Source: Phytohalomonas tamaricis
GTDB lineage: Bacteria > Pseudomonadota > Gammaproteobacteria > Pseudomonadales > Halomonadaceae
Direction: 5' to 3'
Assembly: GCF_003012345.1 (NCBI RefSeq)
Contig: NZ_PVRV01000023.1
Location: 124,001-188,000, forward strand
Length of the DNA: 64,000 nucleotides
The position numbers and the translations under genes were made by a program. Positions 40,321-50,456 of this stretch are shown here, piece after piece; position 1 is the first letter of the stretch, and every line of letters starts with the position of its first letter. The notes beneath the pieces were generated by a model. The model was not told the origin of the DNA. It saw only the letters and a list, made by a program, of their open reading frames with translations, and ran no database searches.

Positions 40321-41238
40321 TCACGCCTCGAGAAAATCATGGGGCAATTTCTGCAGGCGCTTCCAGAGGCGCTCTACCCCTGGCTTATGCACAAGCGAAC
40401 AGCGATAAAGTCTAATTTCGAGAGGAATGTCCCATTGGGTATCACCAGCACGCACGAGGCGTTTGCTGGATAGCTCCTCTTTCACGCAAAAATCGGGAAT
40501 CCAGGCGACGCCAACGCCCTGTAGCGCCATCCCTTTCAGTCCTTCTGCCATAGCGGTTTCATACACTGTCTTGAGACGTAAGCGTAGAGGATCATTCTTG
40601 AGCAGCATCCGTACACTGCTCCCCAAGAAAGCGCCATGTGTGTAAGACAATAATGGAATCGAGCCTTCCCCTACCAAGGGGAACTGTGGCTGCCCGTGAC
40701 GATCAGGCGAACACACTGGCAGCATTTTTACCTGCCCAATCGAAAACGAAGGAAACACCTGACTGTCGAGTTGCATCGATGCATAAGGATCATGATAAGC
40801 CAGCATCAGATCGCAATTACCTTCACGTAGCACATGAATAGCATCACCGACATTCATGGCAATCAAGCGTGTAGGCAACTCGCCGACGCCTTTTTGCAGT
40901 CTCGAAATCCATTTGGGAAAGAACGCCAAGGCTAATGAATGTGCCGCAACAATATCCAGCGCCTCATTGGCCATCTCAAGGCCACGTAAATGGCTCAAGC
41001 ACTCACTCAGCTGCTCGACGAGATTACGCGCCGTCACTACAAACAGCTGCCCTTCGGGAGTGAGCCCTACCGGTGTCGTTGATCGATCGACCAAGGTAAT
41101 ACCGACCGCTTGCTCAAGCGATCGAATACGCCGGCTGAAAGCGGGCTGTGTCACATGGCGCTGACGCGCCGAGGCGGAAAAACTACGCGTATTGGCAAGC
41201 GCTACAAAATCTTCCAACCATTTAGTTTCGAGGTTCAC
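40321..41238 (-). CDS. LysR-family regulator, HypT-like (second copy)
   Basis: Very close in layout to E. coli HypT (YjiE): ETKWLEDFVALANTRSFSASA, VTQPAFSRRIRSLEQAVG, the AAHSLALAFFPKWIS segment after the linker, and ALQGVGVAWIPDFCVKEEL near the end. About 306 residues. GTG at 41238 is chosen as start since AGAGGAA precedes it and it gives VNLETKW as in HypT; an in-frame upstream ATG lacks a ribosome site. HypT responds to hypochlorite through methionine oxidation; whether this protein does is inference. It is paralogous to the regulator at 4218. Confidence 0.87.
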   Translation of the reverse strand: MNLETKWLEDFVALANTRSFSASARQRHVTQPAFSRRIRSLEQAVGITLVDRSTTPVGLTPEGQLFVVTARNLVEQLSECLSHLRGLEMANEALDIVAAHSLALAFFPKWISRLQKGVGELPTRLIAMNVGDAIHVLREGNCDLMLAYHDPYASMQLDSQVFPSFSIGQVKMLPVCSPDRHGQPQFPLVGEGSIPLLSYTHGAFLGSSVRMLLKNDPLRLRLKTVYETAMAEGLKGMALQGVGVAWIPDFCVKEELSSKRLVRAGDTQWDIPLEIRLYRCSLVHKPGVERLWKRLQKLPHDFLEA

Positions 41239-41399
41239 CGTATTCCTCTGCTGCCTTTGCTCGTAAGCCCATACGAGCATGAGGCATCGTGGGTCATATA
41301 AGTGGTGAGCACGAGTTTAACCAAGCTCCCCTCGTTCACCAATGGGCAAATGTTCATGTCATGTGAATTCATACCAAGCGAGGCCTAGACTAATACTAC

Positions 41400-42824
41400 T
41401 CATTGTATCGGAGAAGCCAGATAAGCTGCGCGAGATACCAGCTTACGCCATAAGGGACGCTTGATAATTTCATCCAGCGTCACCTGACGGCAACGCGAAA
41501 GATCGTCCACCAACATCCTTTCAACATCAGCGGCAAAGGTGTCATCAAAAATGTAAGCGGTTACCTCGAAGTTAAGCCTGAATGAACGATTATCGAGGTT
41601 AACCGTGCCGACGGCGGCGCTGTGATTGTCAATAAGGCATACCTTCTGATGAAGAAAGCCTGGTTGATAACGGTATATTTTAACACCTGCGCGAATCATT
41701 TCCGCCAAGAATGAGAATGCCGAAAGAAACACCAGCAGATGATCCGGCCGCTCAGGCATCACGACGCGCACATCGACGCCTCTGAGCGCGGCAAGGATCA
41801 GGGCATCCTGTACGCCTTGGTCAGGCACAAAATAGGGGCTCGTGATCCAGAAGCGCTCATTGGCCGAGTGAATGGCATGTTGCATCAAGAGACTCGCCGT
41901 ATCCTGAAGATCAGCCGGTCCCGAAGGGATGACGACGGCAAACTGATCGAAATGCTTCGCAGGTAAAGGCTGCCATTCAAGGCCCAATATTTCACCCGTG
42001 GCCCAATGCCAATCTTCCCAGAACGCCTCCTGCAGACCAAGAACAGCAGGCCCAGTCAGTTGAAGATGGGTGTCGCGCCAAAGCCCATAACGCGGGTCTT
42101 CCCCCATGTATTCATCACCGACGTTGAGTCCTCCGACCCAACCACGCTTACCATCGACCACCACGATCTTTCGATGATTGCGGAAGTTGACCTGAAAACG
42201 GTGCCGCCATCCTTTTGAAGAGCCGAACTGATGCACTTCGACACCCGCGTTCTGAAGCTCGTTGATATAATTCTCCGGCAGCTTCCGGCTGCCTATCTCA
42301 TCGTATAAAAAGCAGACACGAATACCGTTCTCGGCTCGATTGATCAGACGTTGCTTAAGCTCGCGGCCAAGCCTGTCATCTCGTACGATAAAAAACTGAA
42401 TCAGAATGTACTCTTCGGCAGCTTCAAGCCCCGCGAAAATACTCTTGAATGTTGCCGTGCCATCCACGAGCAGCTCAGCGTGATTGCCACGGGTCATGGG
42501 CATCATCGCTAGACGTTCGACCGTACGAATGCGGCCATTGGGATCGTCGGGACGGGCAAAAAATGGCTCAACCTGCTTACGAAAACGCGTCAGTACACGC
42601 CGCAGCGTACTGTCGCGCTCTTCGCGTGCCGAAATGTAGCCATAAAAGCGTGGTCGGCCAAATATCCAGAACGCCGGTACAGCCAGATAGGGGAAGGTGA
42701 GAAGAGAAATGATCCAGGCAATCGCACCCTGCGAAGTACGACTGGACATAAGTGCCATGATACTGGAAAGCGCGCCCAGAATATGAATGGCGACAATCAA
42801 AAGGCCGCCAAGTAAAGCTGTCAT
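41400..42824 (-). CDS. cls: Cardiolipin synthase (phospholipase D family)
   Basis: Condenses phosphatidylglycerols to cardiolipin at the inner membrane. 474 residues: two N-terminal transmembrane helices (about 5-25 and 35-57), a PLD domain with HKD motif NHRKIVVVDGKRGWVGGLN, and a second PLD domain with HQKVCLIDNHSAAVGTVNLDNRS. The DxxG and GS elements fit ClsA. An AAGGAG ribosome site precedes the ATG. Cardiolipin rises with salt in many halotolerant bacteria, which fits the rest of the window. Confidence 0.96.
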   Translation of the reverse strand: MTALLGGLLIVAIHILGALSSIMALMSSRTSQGAIAWIISLLTFPYLAVPAFWIFGRPRFYGYISAREERDSTLRRVLTRFRKQVEPFFARPDDPNGRIRTVERLAMMPMTRGNHAELLVDGTATFKSIFAGLEAAEEYILIQFFIVRDDRLGRELKQRLINRAENGIRVCFLYDEIGSRKLPENYINELQNAGVEVHQFGSSKGWRHRFQVNFRNHRKIVVVDGKRGWVGGLNVGDEYMGEDPRYGLWRDTHLQLTGPAVLGLQEAFWEDWHWATGEILGLEWQPLPAKHFDQFAVVIPSGPADLQDTASLLMQHAIHSANERFWITSPYFVPDQGVQDALILAALRGVDVRVVMPERPDHLLVFLSAFSFLAEMIRAGVKIYRYQPGFLHQKVCLIDNHSAAVGTVNLDNRSFRLNFEVTAYIFDDTFAADVERMLVDDLSRCRQVTLDEIIKRPLWRKLVSRAAYLASPIQ

Positions 42825-42993
42825 TGTGCTCCTTAATCCGTAATGGCCACGTTATCTGCGCCGTTCATGGAGCATACATGAGCCTATCAGCAGGGTCATC
42901 TGGGCCTCCCGGCCGGGCTCTAAGCGCAGATTAAGAAAGGCTGCGCGCGAGATACCGGCGTGAAAGGCCCTAGATTATCCTCTGAATCTTATC

Positions 42994-44499
42994 TCATGAC
43001 TGTTGAGCAATGATTTCACGCCACTTTGCCGGTCCGAGTTTATGGATAGATTCACCACGGCTATCGACAGCGACCGTCACAGGCATATCTTCCACTTCGA
43101 ACTCATAGATGGCTTCCATGCCCAGATCTTCAAAAGCAATGACGCGGGAGCTCTTGATTGCCTGAGCTACGAGATAGGCAGCCCCCCCTACCGCCATCAG
43201 ATAAACAGCCTCGTTGTCGCGAATCGCCTCGATCGCCGTCGGTCCTCGCTCGGCCTTGCCCACCATTCCCAGCAGGCCGGTTTGCTCCAGCATCGTGCGA
43301 GTGAATTTATCCATCCGTGTCGCCGTGGTAGGTCCTGCCGGGCCAACCACTTCATCACCGACAGGGTCGACGGGGCCAACGTAGTAGATAAAGCGTCCTT
43401 TTAAATCAACCGGTAGCGCCTCGCCCTTGGCCAACATATCGGCCATACGCTTGTGCGCCGCGTCGCGGCCCGTCAGTAACTTGCCGGACAGCAGGACCGT
43501 ATCTCCCGGCTGCCAGCGCTTGACCTCTTCCGGTGTAATATCATTAAGATTGGCACGCTTGACACCCTCGCCTGCCTCCCAGGCAATTTCCGGCCAATCA
43601 TCAAGCTTGGGCGCGGGCAAGGATGCAGCACCACTGCCATCAAGCGTGAAATGGACGTGACGAGTTGCCGCGCAGTTGGGAATAATCGCGACCGGCTTGT
43701 TGGCCGCGTGGGTCGGGTAGTCTCTGACCTTGATATCGAGCACGGTCGTCAATCCGCCCAGCCCTTGAGCGCCAATCCCCAGCTTGTTGACCTTGTCAAA
43801 CAGCTCAAGACGCAGTTCTTCGGCCCGATTGGACGCCCCCCTCGCTTGCAATTCGTGAATATCGATCGGGTCGAGTAGCGCTTCCTTGGCGATCTTCATT
43901 GCCTGCTCGGCAGTACCACCGATGCCGATGCCAAGCATGCCGGGAGGACACCAACCTGCGCCCATCTTTGGCACCTGTTCAAGCACCCATGCGGCCACGT
44001 CATCAGACGGATTGAGCATCGCGAACTTGGTCTTTGCCTCGCTGCCGCCGCCCTTGGCCGCAACGTGAATCTCGATGGTATCGCCCGGCACAATCTTGTG
44101 ATGAATAATCGCTGGCGTATTGTCCTTGGTATTGCGACGGGCACCGTCGGGATCAGCCAGCATCGAGGCGCGCAGCACATTGTCAGGATGGCTGTAGGCG
44201 CGACGTACGCCCTCGTTGATCATGTCCTCAAGGCCCATGTCCGCTTCCCAACGTACGTTCATGCCGACATTGACGAAGACCGTGACGATGCCGGTATCCT
44301 GACAGATCGGACGATGGCCGGTGGCGCACATGCGTGAGTTGATCAGGATTTGAGCGATGGCGTCGCGTGCTGCCGGATTTTGCTCACGCAAATAAGCCTG
44401 ATGCATCGCATCGATAAAATCCTTGGGATGATAATAAGAGATATATTGCAGAGCATCGGCGACGCTTTGAATAACATCGTCCTGACGAATCACGGTCAT
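42994..44499 (-). CDS. Class I fumarate hydratase (4Fe-4S)
   Basis: Oxygen-sensitive iron-sulfur fumarase of the TCA cycle. 501 residues, homodimeric type with N- and C-domains fused. Cluster cysteines are seen in CQDTGIV, GWCPPGMLG and IPNCAATRH; the C-terminal domain carries GPTTATRMDKFT and VGGAAYLVAQAIKSS. Usual length for FumA/FumB. The Shine-Dalgarno lies inside a short hairpin, listed separately. Confidence 0.96.
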   Translation of the reverse strand: MTVIRQDDVIQSVADALQYISYYHPKDFIDAMHQAYLREQNPAARDAIAQILINSRMCATGHRPICQDTGIVTVFVNVGMNVRWEADMGLEDMINEGVRRAYSHPDNVLRASMLADPDGARRNTKDNTPAIIHHKIVPGDTIEIHVAAKGGGSEAKTKFAMLNPSDDVAAWVLEQVPKMGAGWCPPGMLGIGIGGTAEQAMKIAKEALLDPIDIHELQARGASNRAEELRLELFDKVNKLGIGAQGLGGLTTVLDIKVRDYPTHAANKPVAIIPNCAATRHVHFTLDGSGAASLPAPKLDDWPEIAWEAGEGVKRANLNDITPEEVKRWQPGDTVLLSGKLLTGRDAAHKRMADMLAKGEALPVDLKGRFIYYVGPVDPVGDEVVGPAGPTTATRMDKFTRTMLEQTGLLGMVGKAERGPTAIEAIRDNEAVYLMAVGGAAYLVAQAIKSSRVIAFEDLGMEAIYEFEVEDMPVTVAVDSRGESIHKLGPAKWREIIAQQS

Positions 44500-44501
44500 G
44501 A

Positions 44502-44516
44502 GAAGGCGGTTCCTTC
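44502..44516 (-). promoter_or_regulatory. Hairpin covering the fumarase ribosome site
   Basis: GAAGG pairs with CCTTC over a five-base loop, two bases before the ATG of the fumarase gene. The GAAGG arm is the only Shine-Dalgarno-like sequence there. Confidence 0.35.
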
Positions 44517-44653
44517 ATTGTTATGCATCAAGCATTGATAGCGATACGGACACCATCACAGTGAAGCGGAAGTATACCGCGATCCAACTTAAATCTTTTG
44601 TCTCTTACAGAAATATTGATAGCTTTATATTGTTAGCAAAGATAACGGTATAA

Positions 44654-45481
44654 CTATAAGGAGCGACGCTGGCATTGCGGGCAAAGGTAAAGCCGACGCG
44701 ATGCCACATTATGCCTTTCAATCATTGTCCCGCAGGCAAAACAAGGCTCGCCCGCACGACTAAAGACGGCATGCCGCCAGCGTTGGCGAGATGCTCCCTC
44801 CTCCTGCATAAGTTGACGCCACGGCTCGATATTGGTTACCCCGGCCAGCGCATAGGCACGATGTACCGTGCCATGAATCGAGCATGCCAGCCGCTGGCGA
44901 GACGCATCATCGAGCTCAGAGGGCCGTACATCAGGCAACAATCCGGCAAAGAACAGGATTTCCGAACGCAGATAGTTGCCAATGCCGGCATAAAAGCCTT
45001 GATCAAGCAACAGCACGCCAAGACGCCGATGCTTGAACAACGGATCCAGTAAACGCCTCTCAATATCCCTGATACTGACATCATGGGTCAGCAGATCGGG
45101 ACCGAGCCGCGCAATGAAAGGATGGGTACCGATCGTATCGATGTGCCACATCGAGATATCGGAGGCACTGTAAAGCCACGCCGCATGTGTAGAAGTCGTC
45201 AGTTTTACGCGCAGCGAGCGAGACGTATCGGGAGTGTGAGAACGACGGGCAATCTTCCACACCCCATAAAGCTGATTGTGCGAGTAGAGAACATGGCCAT
45301 CCTCGAAGCGTGTCAGCAACGCCTTGCCCCAGTTATCAACGCGCATTACCCGCTGCCCAGCGAGCACCGCTTCAAATATTTTCAGCTCATCGAACGCAAA
45401 CCAGACATCATCCAGCCTATGCCCTGCCAGTATCTTACCGAGCCGATCGGCACTGCGGCGAATTTCCGGACCTTCAGGCAT
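44654..45481 (-). CDS. nei: Endonuclease VIII
   Basis: Bifunctional DNA glycosylase/AP lyase for oxidised pyrimidines. The start at 45481 is fixed by chemistry: the catalytic residue is the N-terminal proline after Met removal (M-PEGPEIRR), followed by Glu3. AGGAAT precedes it. 275 residues: Fpg/Nei N-domain, helix-two-turn-helix LLDQGFYAGIGNYLRSEILF, and the C-terminal zinc finger CFAC...CPQC. Downstream of uvrB but separated by a terminator. Confidence 0.95.
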   Translation of the reverse strand: MPEGPEIRRSADRLGKILAGHRLDDVWFAFDELKIFEAVLAGQRVMRVDNWGKALLTRFEDGHVLYSHNQLYGVWKIARRSHTPDTSRSLRVKLTTSTHAAWLYSASDISMWHIDTIGTHPFIARLGPDLLTHDVSIRDIERRLLDPLFKHRRLGVLLLDQGFYAGIGNYLRSEILFFAGLLPDVRPSELDDASRQRLACSIHGTVHRAYALAGVTNIEPWRQLMQEEGASRQRWRHAVFSRAGEPCFACGTMIERHNVASRRLYLCPQCQRRSL

Positions 45482-45504
45482 AGCGATTCCTGACACTCAT
45501 TCAT

Positions 45505-45525
45505 AAAAAAGGCCGCGATGCGGCC
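45505..45525 (-). terminator. Intrinsic terminator of uvrB
   Basis: GGCCGC, loop of three, GCGGCC, followed on the minus strand by six T. It lies between uvrB and nei, so nei needs its own promoter or read-through. Confidence 0.8.
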
Positions 45526-45533
45526 TCCTATCA

Positions 45534-47564
45534 TTATTTCAATTCAATGAGACGTTCATTGAGCACATTGATGCGATCACGCAGCGCAGCGGCCGTTTCA
45601 AACTCCAGGTTCTGCGCCGCTTCATACATTTCATCTTCAAGCCGAGTAATCTCTTTGGTGACGTCGGCAACACTCATGGTCTTGAGCGTCTTGGCATCAT
45701 ATCGAGCTTCCGGCTCCGCCGCCTGACGATCACCACGCTTACGACCGCGCCGAGAGCCCGGCGCTTGCGCGGCTTCCATGATGTCAGCAACATTTTTCGA
45801 AATAGTGCGCGGCGTAATGCCATGCTCTTCGTTGAACGCCACCTGTTTGGCACGGCGCCGTTCGGTCTCGTCAATGGCCTTCTGCATTGAATTGGTAATG
45901 CGATCACCGTATAAAATCGCCTTACCGTGCGCATTACGCGCCGCGCGCCCGATTGTCTGAATCAGCGACCGCTCGGCACGCAGGAAGCCTTCTTTATCAG
46001 CATCAAGAATCGCTACCAGCGAGACTTCGGGGATATCGAGTCCTTCTCGTAGCAGGTTGATACCTACCAGAACGTCGAACTTGCCCAGCCGCAGGTCACG
46101 AATGATCTCGACACGCTCAACGGTATCGATATCCGAATGCAGATAGCGTACGCGGATATCATGTTCATCGAGATACTCGGTCAGGTCTTCGGCCATACGC
46201 TTGGTCAGCGTCGTCACCAGCACACGCTCACCGACTTCAAGGCGCAAATGAATTTCGGAAAGCAGATCGTCTACCTGGGTCGTTGCCGGGCGGACTTCAA
46301 TTTCTGGATCGACCAGCCCCGTCGGGCGCACGACCTGCTCAACCACCTGACCGGCATGCTCGGCTTCGTACGGCCCAGGCGTTGCCGACACAAATACCGT
46401 CTGCGGTAGAATACGCTCCCACTCCTCGAACATCATGGGACGGTTATCCAGCGCCGAAGGCAGCCGGAAACCATATTCCACCAACGTTTCCTTACGAGAG
46501 CGGTCACCACGATACATACCGCCTACCTGAGGCACACTGACATGCGACTCATCAATGAAGACCAGCGCATCATCAGGCAGGTAATCGAAGAAGGTAGGTG
46601 GCGCCTGACCGGGTGCACGGCCCGAGAGATAGCGTGAGTAGTTCTCGATCCCGTTGCAGTAACCCAGTTCCAACATCATCTCGATGTCATAAAGCGTGCG
46701 CTGCTCAAGCCGCTGAGCCTCGACCAACTTGTCATGCTTGCGCATCCAATCCAGTCGCTCCTTGAGCTCACCCTTGATACTCTCGATCGCTTCAAGAATG
46801 GTGTCACGCGGCGTTACATAGTGGCTCTTGGGGTAAATTGTCATGCGCGGCAGCTTACCGCGCACTTCACCAGTCAGCGGGTCGAAAAGGCTGATCGAGT
46901 CGATCTCATCATCGAATAACTCGACACGCACCGCCTCCTCCTCCGAATCAGCAGGAAATACATCGATGACATCACCGCGCACCCGGTAGGTACCGCGCCG
47001 AAAATCCATGTCATTGCGTGTATATTGCAGCTCGGCAAGACGACGCAGGAAGGAACGCTGATCGATCTGCTCACCGCGCGTAAAGTGCAAACGCATCTTC
47101 AAGTACTGATCGGGATCGCCTAGACCGTAGATAGCTGAAACCGATACCACAATCAGCGCATCGCGACGCTCCAGCAGCGCTTTGGTCGCCGAGAGACGCA
47201 TCTGTTCGATATGGTCATTGATCGAGGCATCTTTCTCGATAAATGTATCCGAAGACGGCACATAAGCTTCGGGCTGATAGTAGTCGTAATAAGAAACGAA
47301 ATACTCGATAGCATTATCGGGAAAAAACGATTTGAATTCCCCGTAAAGCTGCGCAGCGAGCGTCTTGTTCGGGGCCATCACGATAGTGGGCCGCTGCAAG
47401 CGCTCCACGACATTAGCCATGGTGAACGTCTTGCCCGAGCCGGTTACGCCGAGCAGCGTCTGATGAGCCAGACCCGATTCAAGGCCGTTGACGAGGCTTT
47501 CAATCGCCTTGGGCTGATCGCCCGCTGGCTGATACTTGGAATTGATACGAAACTGCTTGGCCAT
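45534..47564 (-). CDS. uvrB: Excinuclease ABC subunit B
   Basis: Damage-verification helicase of nucleotide excision repair. The start [21 protein letters not shown] at 47564 is preceded by GGGAGGG and gives 676 residues. Walker [11 protein letters not shown], the beta-hairpin block [16 protein letters not shown]-like [16 protein letters not shown], motif [11 protein letters not shown], and the C-terminal UVR domain ([21 protein letters not shown]). No anomalies. Confidence 0.98.
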   Translation of the reverse strand: MAKQFRINSKYQPAGDQPKAIESLVNGLESGLAHQTLLGVTGSGKTFTMANVVERLQRPTIVMAPNKTLAAQLYGEFKSFFPDNAIEYFVSYYDYYQPEAYVPSSDTFIEKDASINDHIEQMRLSATKALLERRDALIVVSVSAIYGLGDPDQYLKMRLHFTRGEQIDQRSFLRRLAELQYTRNDMDFRRGTYRVRGDVIDVFPADSEEEAVRVELFDDEIDSISLFDPLTGEVRGKLPRMTIYPKSHYVTPRDTILEAIESIKGELKERLDWMRKHDKLVEAQRLEQRTLYDIEMMLELGYCNGIENYSRYLSGRAPGQAPPTFFDYLPDDALVFIDESHVSVPQVGGMYRGDRSRKETLVEYGFRLPSALDNRPMMFEEWERILPQTVFVSATPGPYEAEHAGQVVEQVVRPTGLVDPEIEVRPATTQVDDLLSEIHLRLEVGERVLVTTLTKRMAEDLTEYLDEHDIRVRYLHSDIDTVERVEIIRDLRLGKFDVLVGINLLREGLDIPEVSLVAILDADKEGFLRAERSLIQTIGRAARNAHGKAILYGDRITNSMQKAIDETERRRAKQVAFNEEHGITPRTISKNVADIMEAAQAPGSRRGRKRGDRQAAEPEARYDAKTLKTMSVADVTKEITRLEDEMYEAAQNLEFETAAALRDRINVLNERLIELK

Positions 47565-47700
47565 GCATGCCCTCCCCGTCAACGACAAAGACGACGCTAA
47601 AAACGCCGTCTCAGTACACTCTGTCCATCGGGTTCAGTAGTCAGAATAGACAATGAAAACGTTATATGAGGGCGAAACGCCACGCTTCAAGACCAGGACG

Positions 47701-48114
47701 CTAAACCGTAGTCATATGTGCAGACGTGGAAGTTTCGACCGCACTGGTGGTCATCAATTTATGGATAGGGCAATTCTCAGCCACCTCAAGCAGGCGATCA
47801 CGCGCTTGTGCGCTGAGCTCCCCCGCTAGTTCGATAGTCACCTCAAGGCGATAGTGGCCGTTGCGTTCATCGCTATCATCACGGGAGACGCGAACAGTGA
47901 CCCCCTCAAGCGGCATTTCCTTTTTTCGGGCATAAAGCATGACCGTTAGCGCCTTGCAGGTACCCAGCGACATATCAAAATAATCATGTGGATCCGGCAC
48001 GCCACCTTCACCGCCTTTATCTAAAGGCACGTCTGCATACAAGGCATCAATATTAGCGGCAGTGATGCGTTGACGCAGGGCGCCTTGCCGTTCGGTTTCG
48101 ATCAGGATGCTCAT
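47701..48114 (-). CDS. OsmC/Ohr-family redox protein
   Basis: 137 residues from the ATG at 48114, preceded by GGAGAG. The two family cysteines are present in DMSLGTCKALTVMLYA and VAENCPIHKLM, so thiol-dependent peroxide reduction is possible. The sequence resembles YhfA/OsmC-like rather than Ohr. It likely sits in one unit with the small HMA-like gene 100 bases upstream. Confidence 0.88.
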   Translation of the reverse strand: MSILIETERQGALRQRITAANIDALYADVPLDKGGEGGVPDPHDYFDMSLGTCKALTVMLYARKKEMPLEGVTVRVSRDDSDERNGHYRLEVTIELAGELSAQARDRLLEVAENCPIHKLMTTSAVETSTSAHMTTV

Positions 48115-48214
48115 GACTGCTCTCCGATTCGATGGCATCGTTTGAGGAGATAACTACGCAGGCAGATTCTGCCTGCGTATTGACCCACTGCAAGATATTG
48201 CCCAGCAGCTAATA

Positions 48215-48409
48215 TTAGCGTTTAACCCGATAACCTAGACGTTCTACGGTCTGGACCAAGGTACTTTCCTTGACCCGTCCTTCAATTTCGGCCCACTCAC
48301 GTGCCACCTCGACACTATCGACGCCATCGAGCTCCATCAGTGCGGTCGTGACGCGGTTGACGTCATCAACCCCTTTCAAGCCTTCCAACGTTAATGAAAC
48401 AGCCATCAT
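48215..48409 (-). CDS. Small HMA-fold protein without metal-binding cysteines
   Basis: 64 residues with the beta-alpha-beta-beta-alpha-beta pattern of heavy-metal-associated domains (VSLTLEGLKGVDDVNRVTTAL, DGVDSVEV, LVQTVERLGYRVKR). The CxxC metal motif is absent: no cysteine occurs in the protein at all. AGGAGA precedes the start; ATG at 48406 is equally possible. A copper-chaperone relative that no longer binds metal, or a different function; not determinable here. Confidence 0.75.
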   Translation of the reverse strand: MMAVSLTLEGLKGVDDVNRVTTALMELDGVDSVEVAREWAEIEGRVKESTLVQTVERLGYRVKR

Positions 48410-48557
48410 ATTCTCCTGCTACTGCCTCAACACGGCAGATTGATCATGCACCAGCCTAGTTGCAAAAAAGGCTGCTTGCCCACATATCATCACGTTAACA
48501 AATCCTTGCGGCCAGCGCAGCCGCCCGCAAACAGCCTTCCCATGCTCGGAGATCGAC

Positions 48558-49637
48558 ATGCATGCAAAGACTCCAAATGACAATAGTGCCTGGCATACGC
48601 ATTTAAGCGCACAAGGGGGTCAATTTGACGCTCATCACCGGATTATCTTCCACCTCCCTGTGAGCGAGACAGATACGGCCCTTATTCCGCTCGTCCATCT
48701 GGCAATCATTGAAATCGAGGGTCCGGACAGCGAAAAATTTCTTCAAGGCCAGACGAGCGCGCAGGTCACTCAGGCCAATGGTCATGTAGCGCCACCCACC
48801 GCGTTCTGTACTCCGAAAGGCCGCATGATTGCCAATGCGCAGCTGATGCGTGTCGACACCGAGCGCTACTGGTTGTTGCTCGATGCCAGCGTTGCCGAGA
48901 CGCTGCGCGCGCATCTAGCCAAGTATGCGGTGTTTTATAAAACCGAATTACGCCTGCGTCAGGACCTTGCCATCGTCGGCCTCTCAGGGCAGAACACAAC
49001 TACCGCGCTAAAGGCCTACAGCGCTGTCCCTTCTCATGACTGGACCATGACGCTGCACGAGGAAATGGTTGTCACACGTCATCCTGGTGAGCCCTCTCGT
49101 TTTGTCATGATCGCTGATGTCCAGACCATGATTGCGCGCTGGGATACAGTGACGACAGTAGCCAAGCTCAATAGCAACGACGTATGGAAGCTCCTGGATA
49201 TTCGTGCTGGGCTTGCATGGGTGAGTGAAGCGCAGCGTGAGGCATTTCTGCCTCAGATGCTCAATTGGGAAGCACTAGGCGGTATCAGTTTCAAGAAAGG
49301 CTGCTATACCGGTCAGGAAGTCGTGGCGCGCGCCCATTACCGAGGGCAGGTCAAGAAACGTCTGATGCGATTTGGAAGTAAAGACATCGATGATATGCCC
49401 ATAGGCAATGAAGCCGCGCTTACTGACGCCACAGGCAAATCACTTGGCGACGTAGTGCTTGCCGCGCCAGTGCAGGAAAGCGGGATTGAGTTCTTGGCTG
49501 TTGTGACACAGAAAGATGTCATGCCTGAGTTCAGACTCAATGACATGCCGGTCGAACTGCTACCTCTGCCTTACCCACTCGAACGGCTGGACCCAGAAAG
49601 CTTTGCCACTATGCAAGACGGCGTCATATCTTCCTGA
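48558..49637 (+). CDS. ygfZ: Folate-binding protein YgfZ
   Basis: Tetrahydrofolate-dependent factor for Fe-S cluster proteins, also linked to tRNA modification. 359 residues with the GcvT-like fold and the signature KGCYTGQEVVARAHYRG (Cys essential in E. coli). N-terminal elements FLQGQTSAQV and FCTPKGRMIANAQL are also typical. The gene runs against tatD with 45 bases between. Confidence 0.93.
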   Translation: MHAKTPNDNSAWHTHLSAQGGQFDAHHRIIFHLPVSETDTALIPLVHLAIIEIEGPDSEKFLQGQTSAQVTQANGHVAPPTAFCTPKGRMIANAQLMRVDTERYWLLLDASVAETLRAHLAKYAVFYKTELRLRQDLAIVGLSGQNTTTALKAYSAVPSHDWTMTLHEEMVVTRHPGEPSRFVMIADVQTMIARWDTVTTVAKLNSNDVWKLLDIRAGLAWVSEAQREAFLPQMLNWEALGGISFKKGCYTGQEVVARAHYRGQVKKRLMRFGSKDIDDMPIGNEAALTDATGKSLGDVVLAAPVQESGIEFLAVVTQKDVMPEFRLNDMPVELLPLPYPLERLDPESFATMQDGVISS

Positions 49638-49682
49638 TGCTGCTGACAGACAGCTTGTCGATTACTGCCAGGCCAGCACGTA

Positions 49683-50441
49683 TCACGATAAATCGAGCGC
49701 AAAAACGCGCTCGATGTTTCGCTGCGTATTCGCTATCAAGGTGGCGTAATCCGTGTTACGTAGCCGAGCGACTTCTTCGATGACTTGAATCATGTTGCCT
49801 GGCTCATTACGCCCTTCTAAGCCCTGAGGCACCATGTCAGGCGCATCCGACTCAAATACGAAGCCATCATCTGGCAACTTCTCGATCACGCCCTTGAGCT
49901 TCTGCGCGCGATCATGGGTGACCGGCCCACCCACACCCAGCACATAACCGAGATCAAGAAAGCGCTCGGCTTGCTGCCAGCTTCCGGCATAAGCGTGCAC
50001 AACTCCCCTGCGCGGCAAATCAAGTTGTCTCAGCCGCTTGGCTACTTGATCATTGAGATGAACGCAGTGAATCACCACCGGCAGATCGAGACGCTTGGCC
50101 AATTTTAGCTGGGCATCAAACAGAGCCCACTGGCGGTCATCTTCAACGCGGGCATCAACACCGCATTCGCCAATGGCGATTACATGCTCGTTGTGCTTCA
50201 AGGTATCTTCAAGCGCATCGACATCATCATCACCGTGCTCATCCAGAAAATACGGATGCAGCCCAAGGCACACGCTGACATCAGCCCGTTTCCCCAAGGT
50301 CAACACATCCGGCCAGCGCTTACGCGTCGTGGCCGGCACGATGAAGTGTTCCACTCCGTTTTTCTTCGCACGTTCAAACATCGCCTCGCGATCGGGTTCG
50401 AACACATCGAAATCGAGATGGCAGTGAGCATCTATCAGCAT
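49683..50441 (-). CDS. TatD-family metal-dependent hydrolase
   Basis: TIM-barrel deoxyribonuclease-like hydrolase of 252 residues. Metal site HxH in IDAHCHLDF, Glu in AIGECGVDAR, His in VIHCVHLNDQ, and Asp in FESDAPDMVP. The last resembles the YjjV branch (ESDAPDM). Sixteen bases separate it from mscL upstream, so co-transcription is likely. Confidence 0.9.
   Translation of the reverse strand: MLIDAHCHLDFDVFEPDREAMFERAKKNGVEHFIVPATTRKRWPDVLTLGKRADVSVCLGLHPYFLDEHGDDDVDALEDTLKHNEHVIAIGECGVDARVEDDRQWALFDAQLKLAKRLDLPVVIHCVHLNDQVAKRLRQLDLPRRGVVHAYAGSWQQAERFLDLGYVLGVGGPVTHDRAQKLKGVIEKLPDDGFVFESDAPDMVPQGLEGRNEPGNMIQVIEEVARLRNTDYATLIANTQRNIERVFALDLS
49692..49715 (+). terminator. Hairpin in the 3' end of tatD, possible ygfZ terminator
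   Basis: ATCGAGCGC, loop, GCGCTCGAT: nine perfect pairs about 55 bases after the ygfZ stop, inside the last codons of the convergent tatD. Followed by GTTTCG only, so weak. Confidence 0.35.
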
Positions 50442-50456
50442 GGCATTAAATATTCA

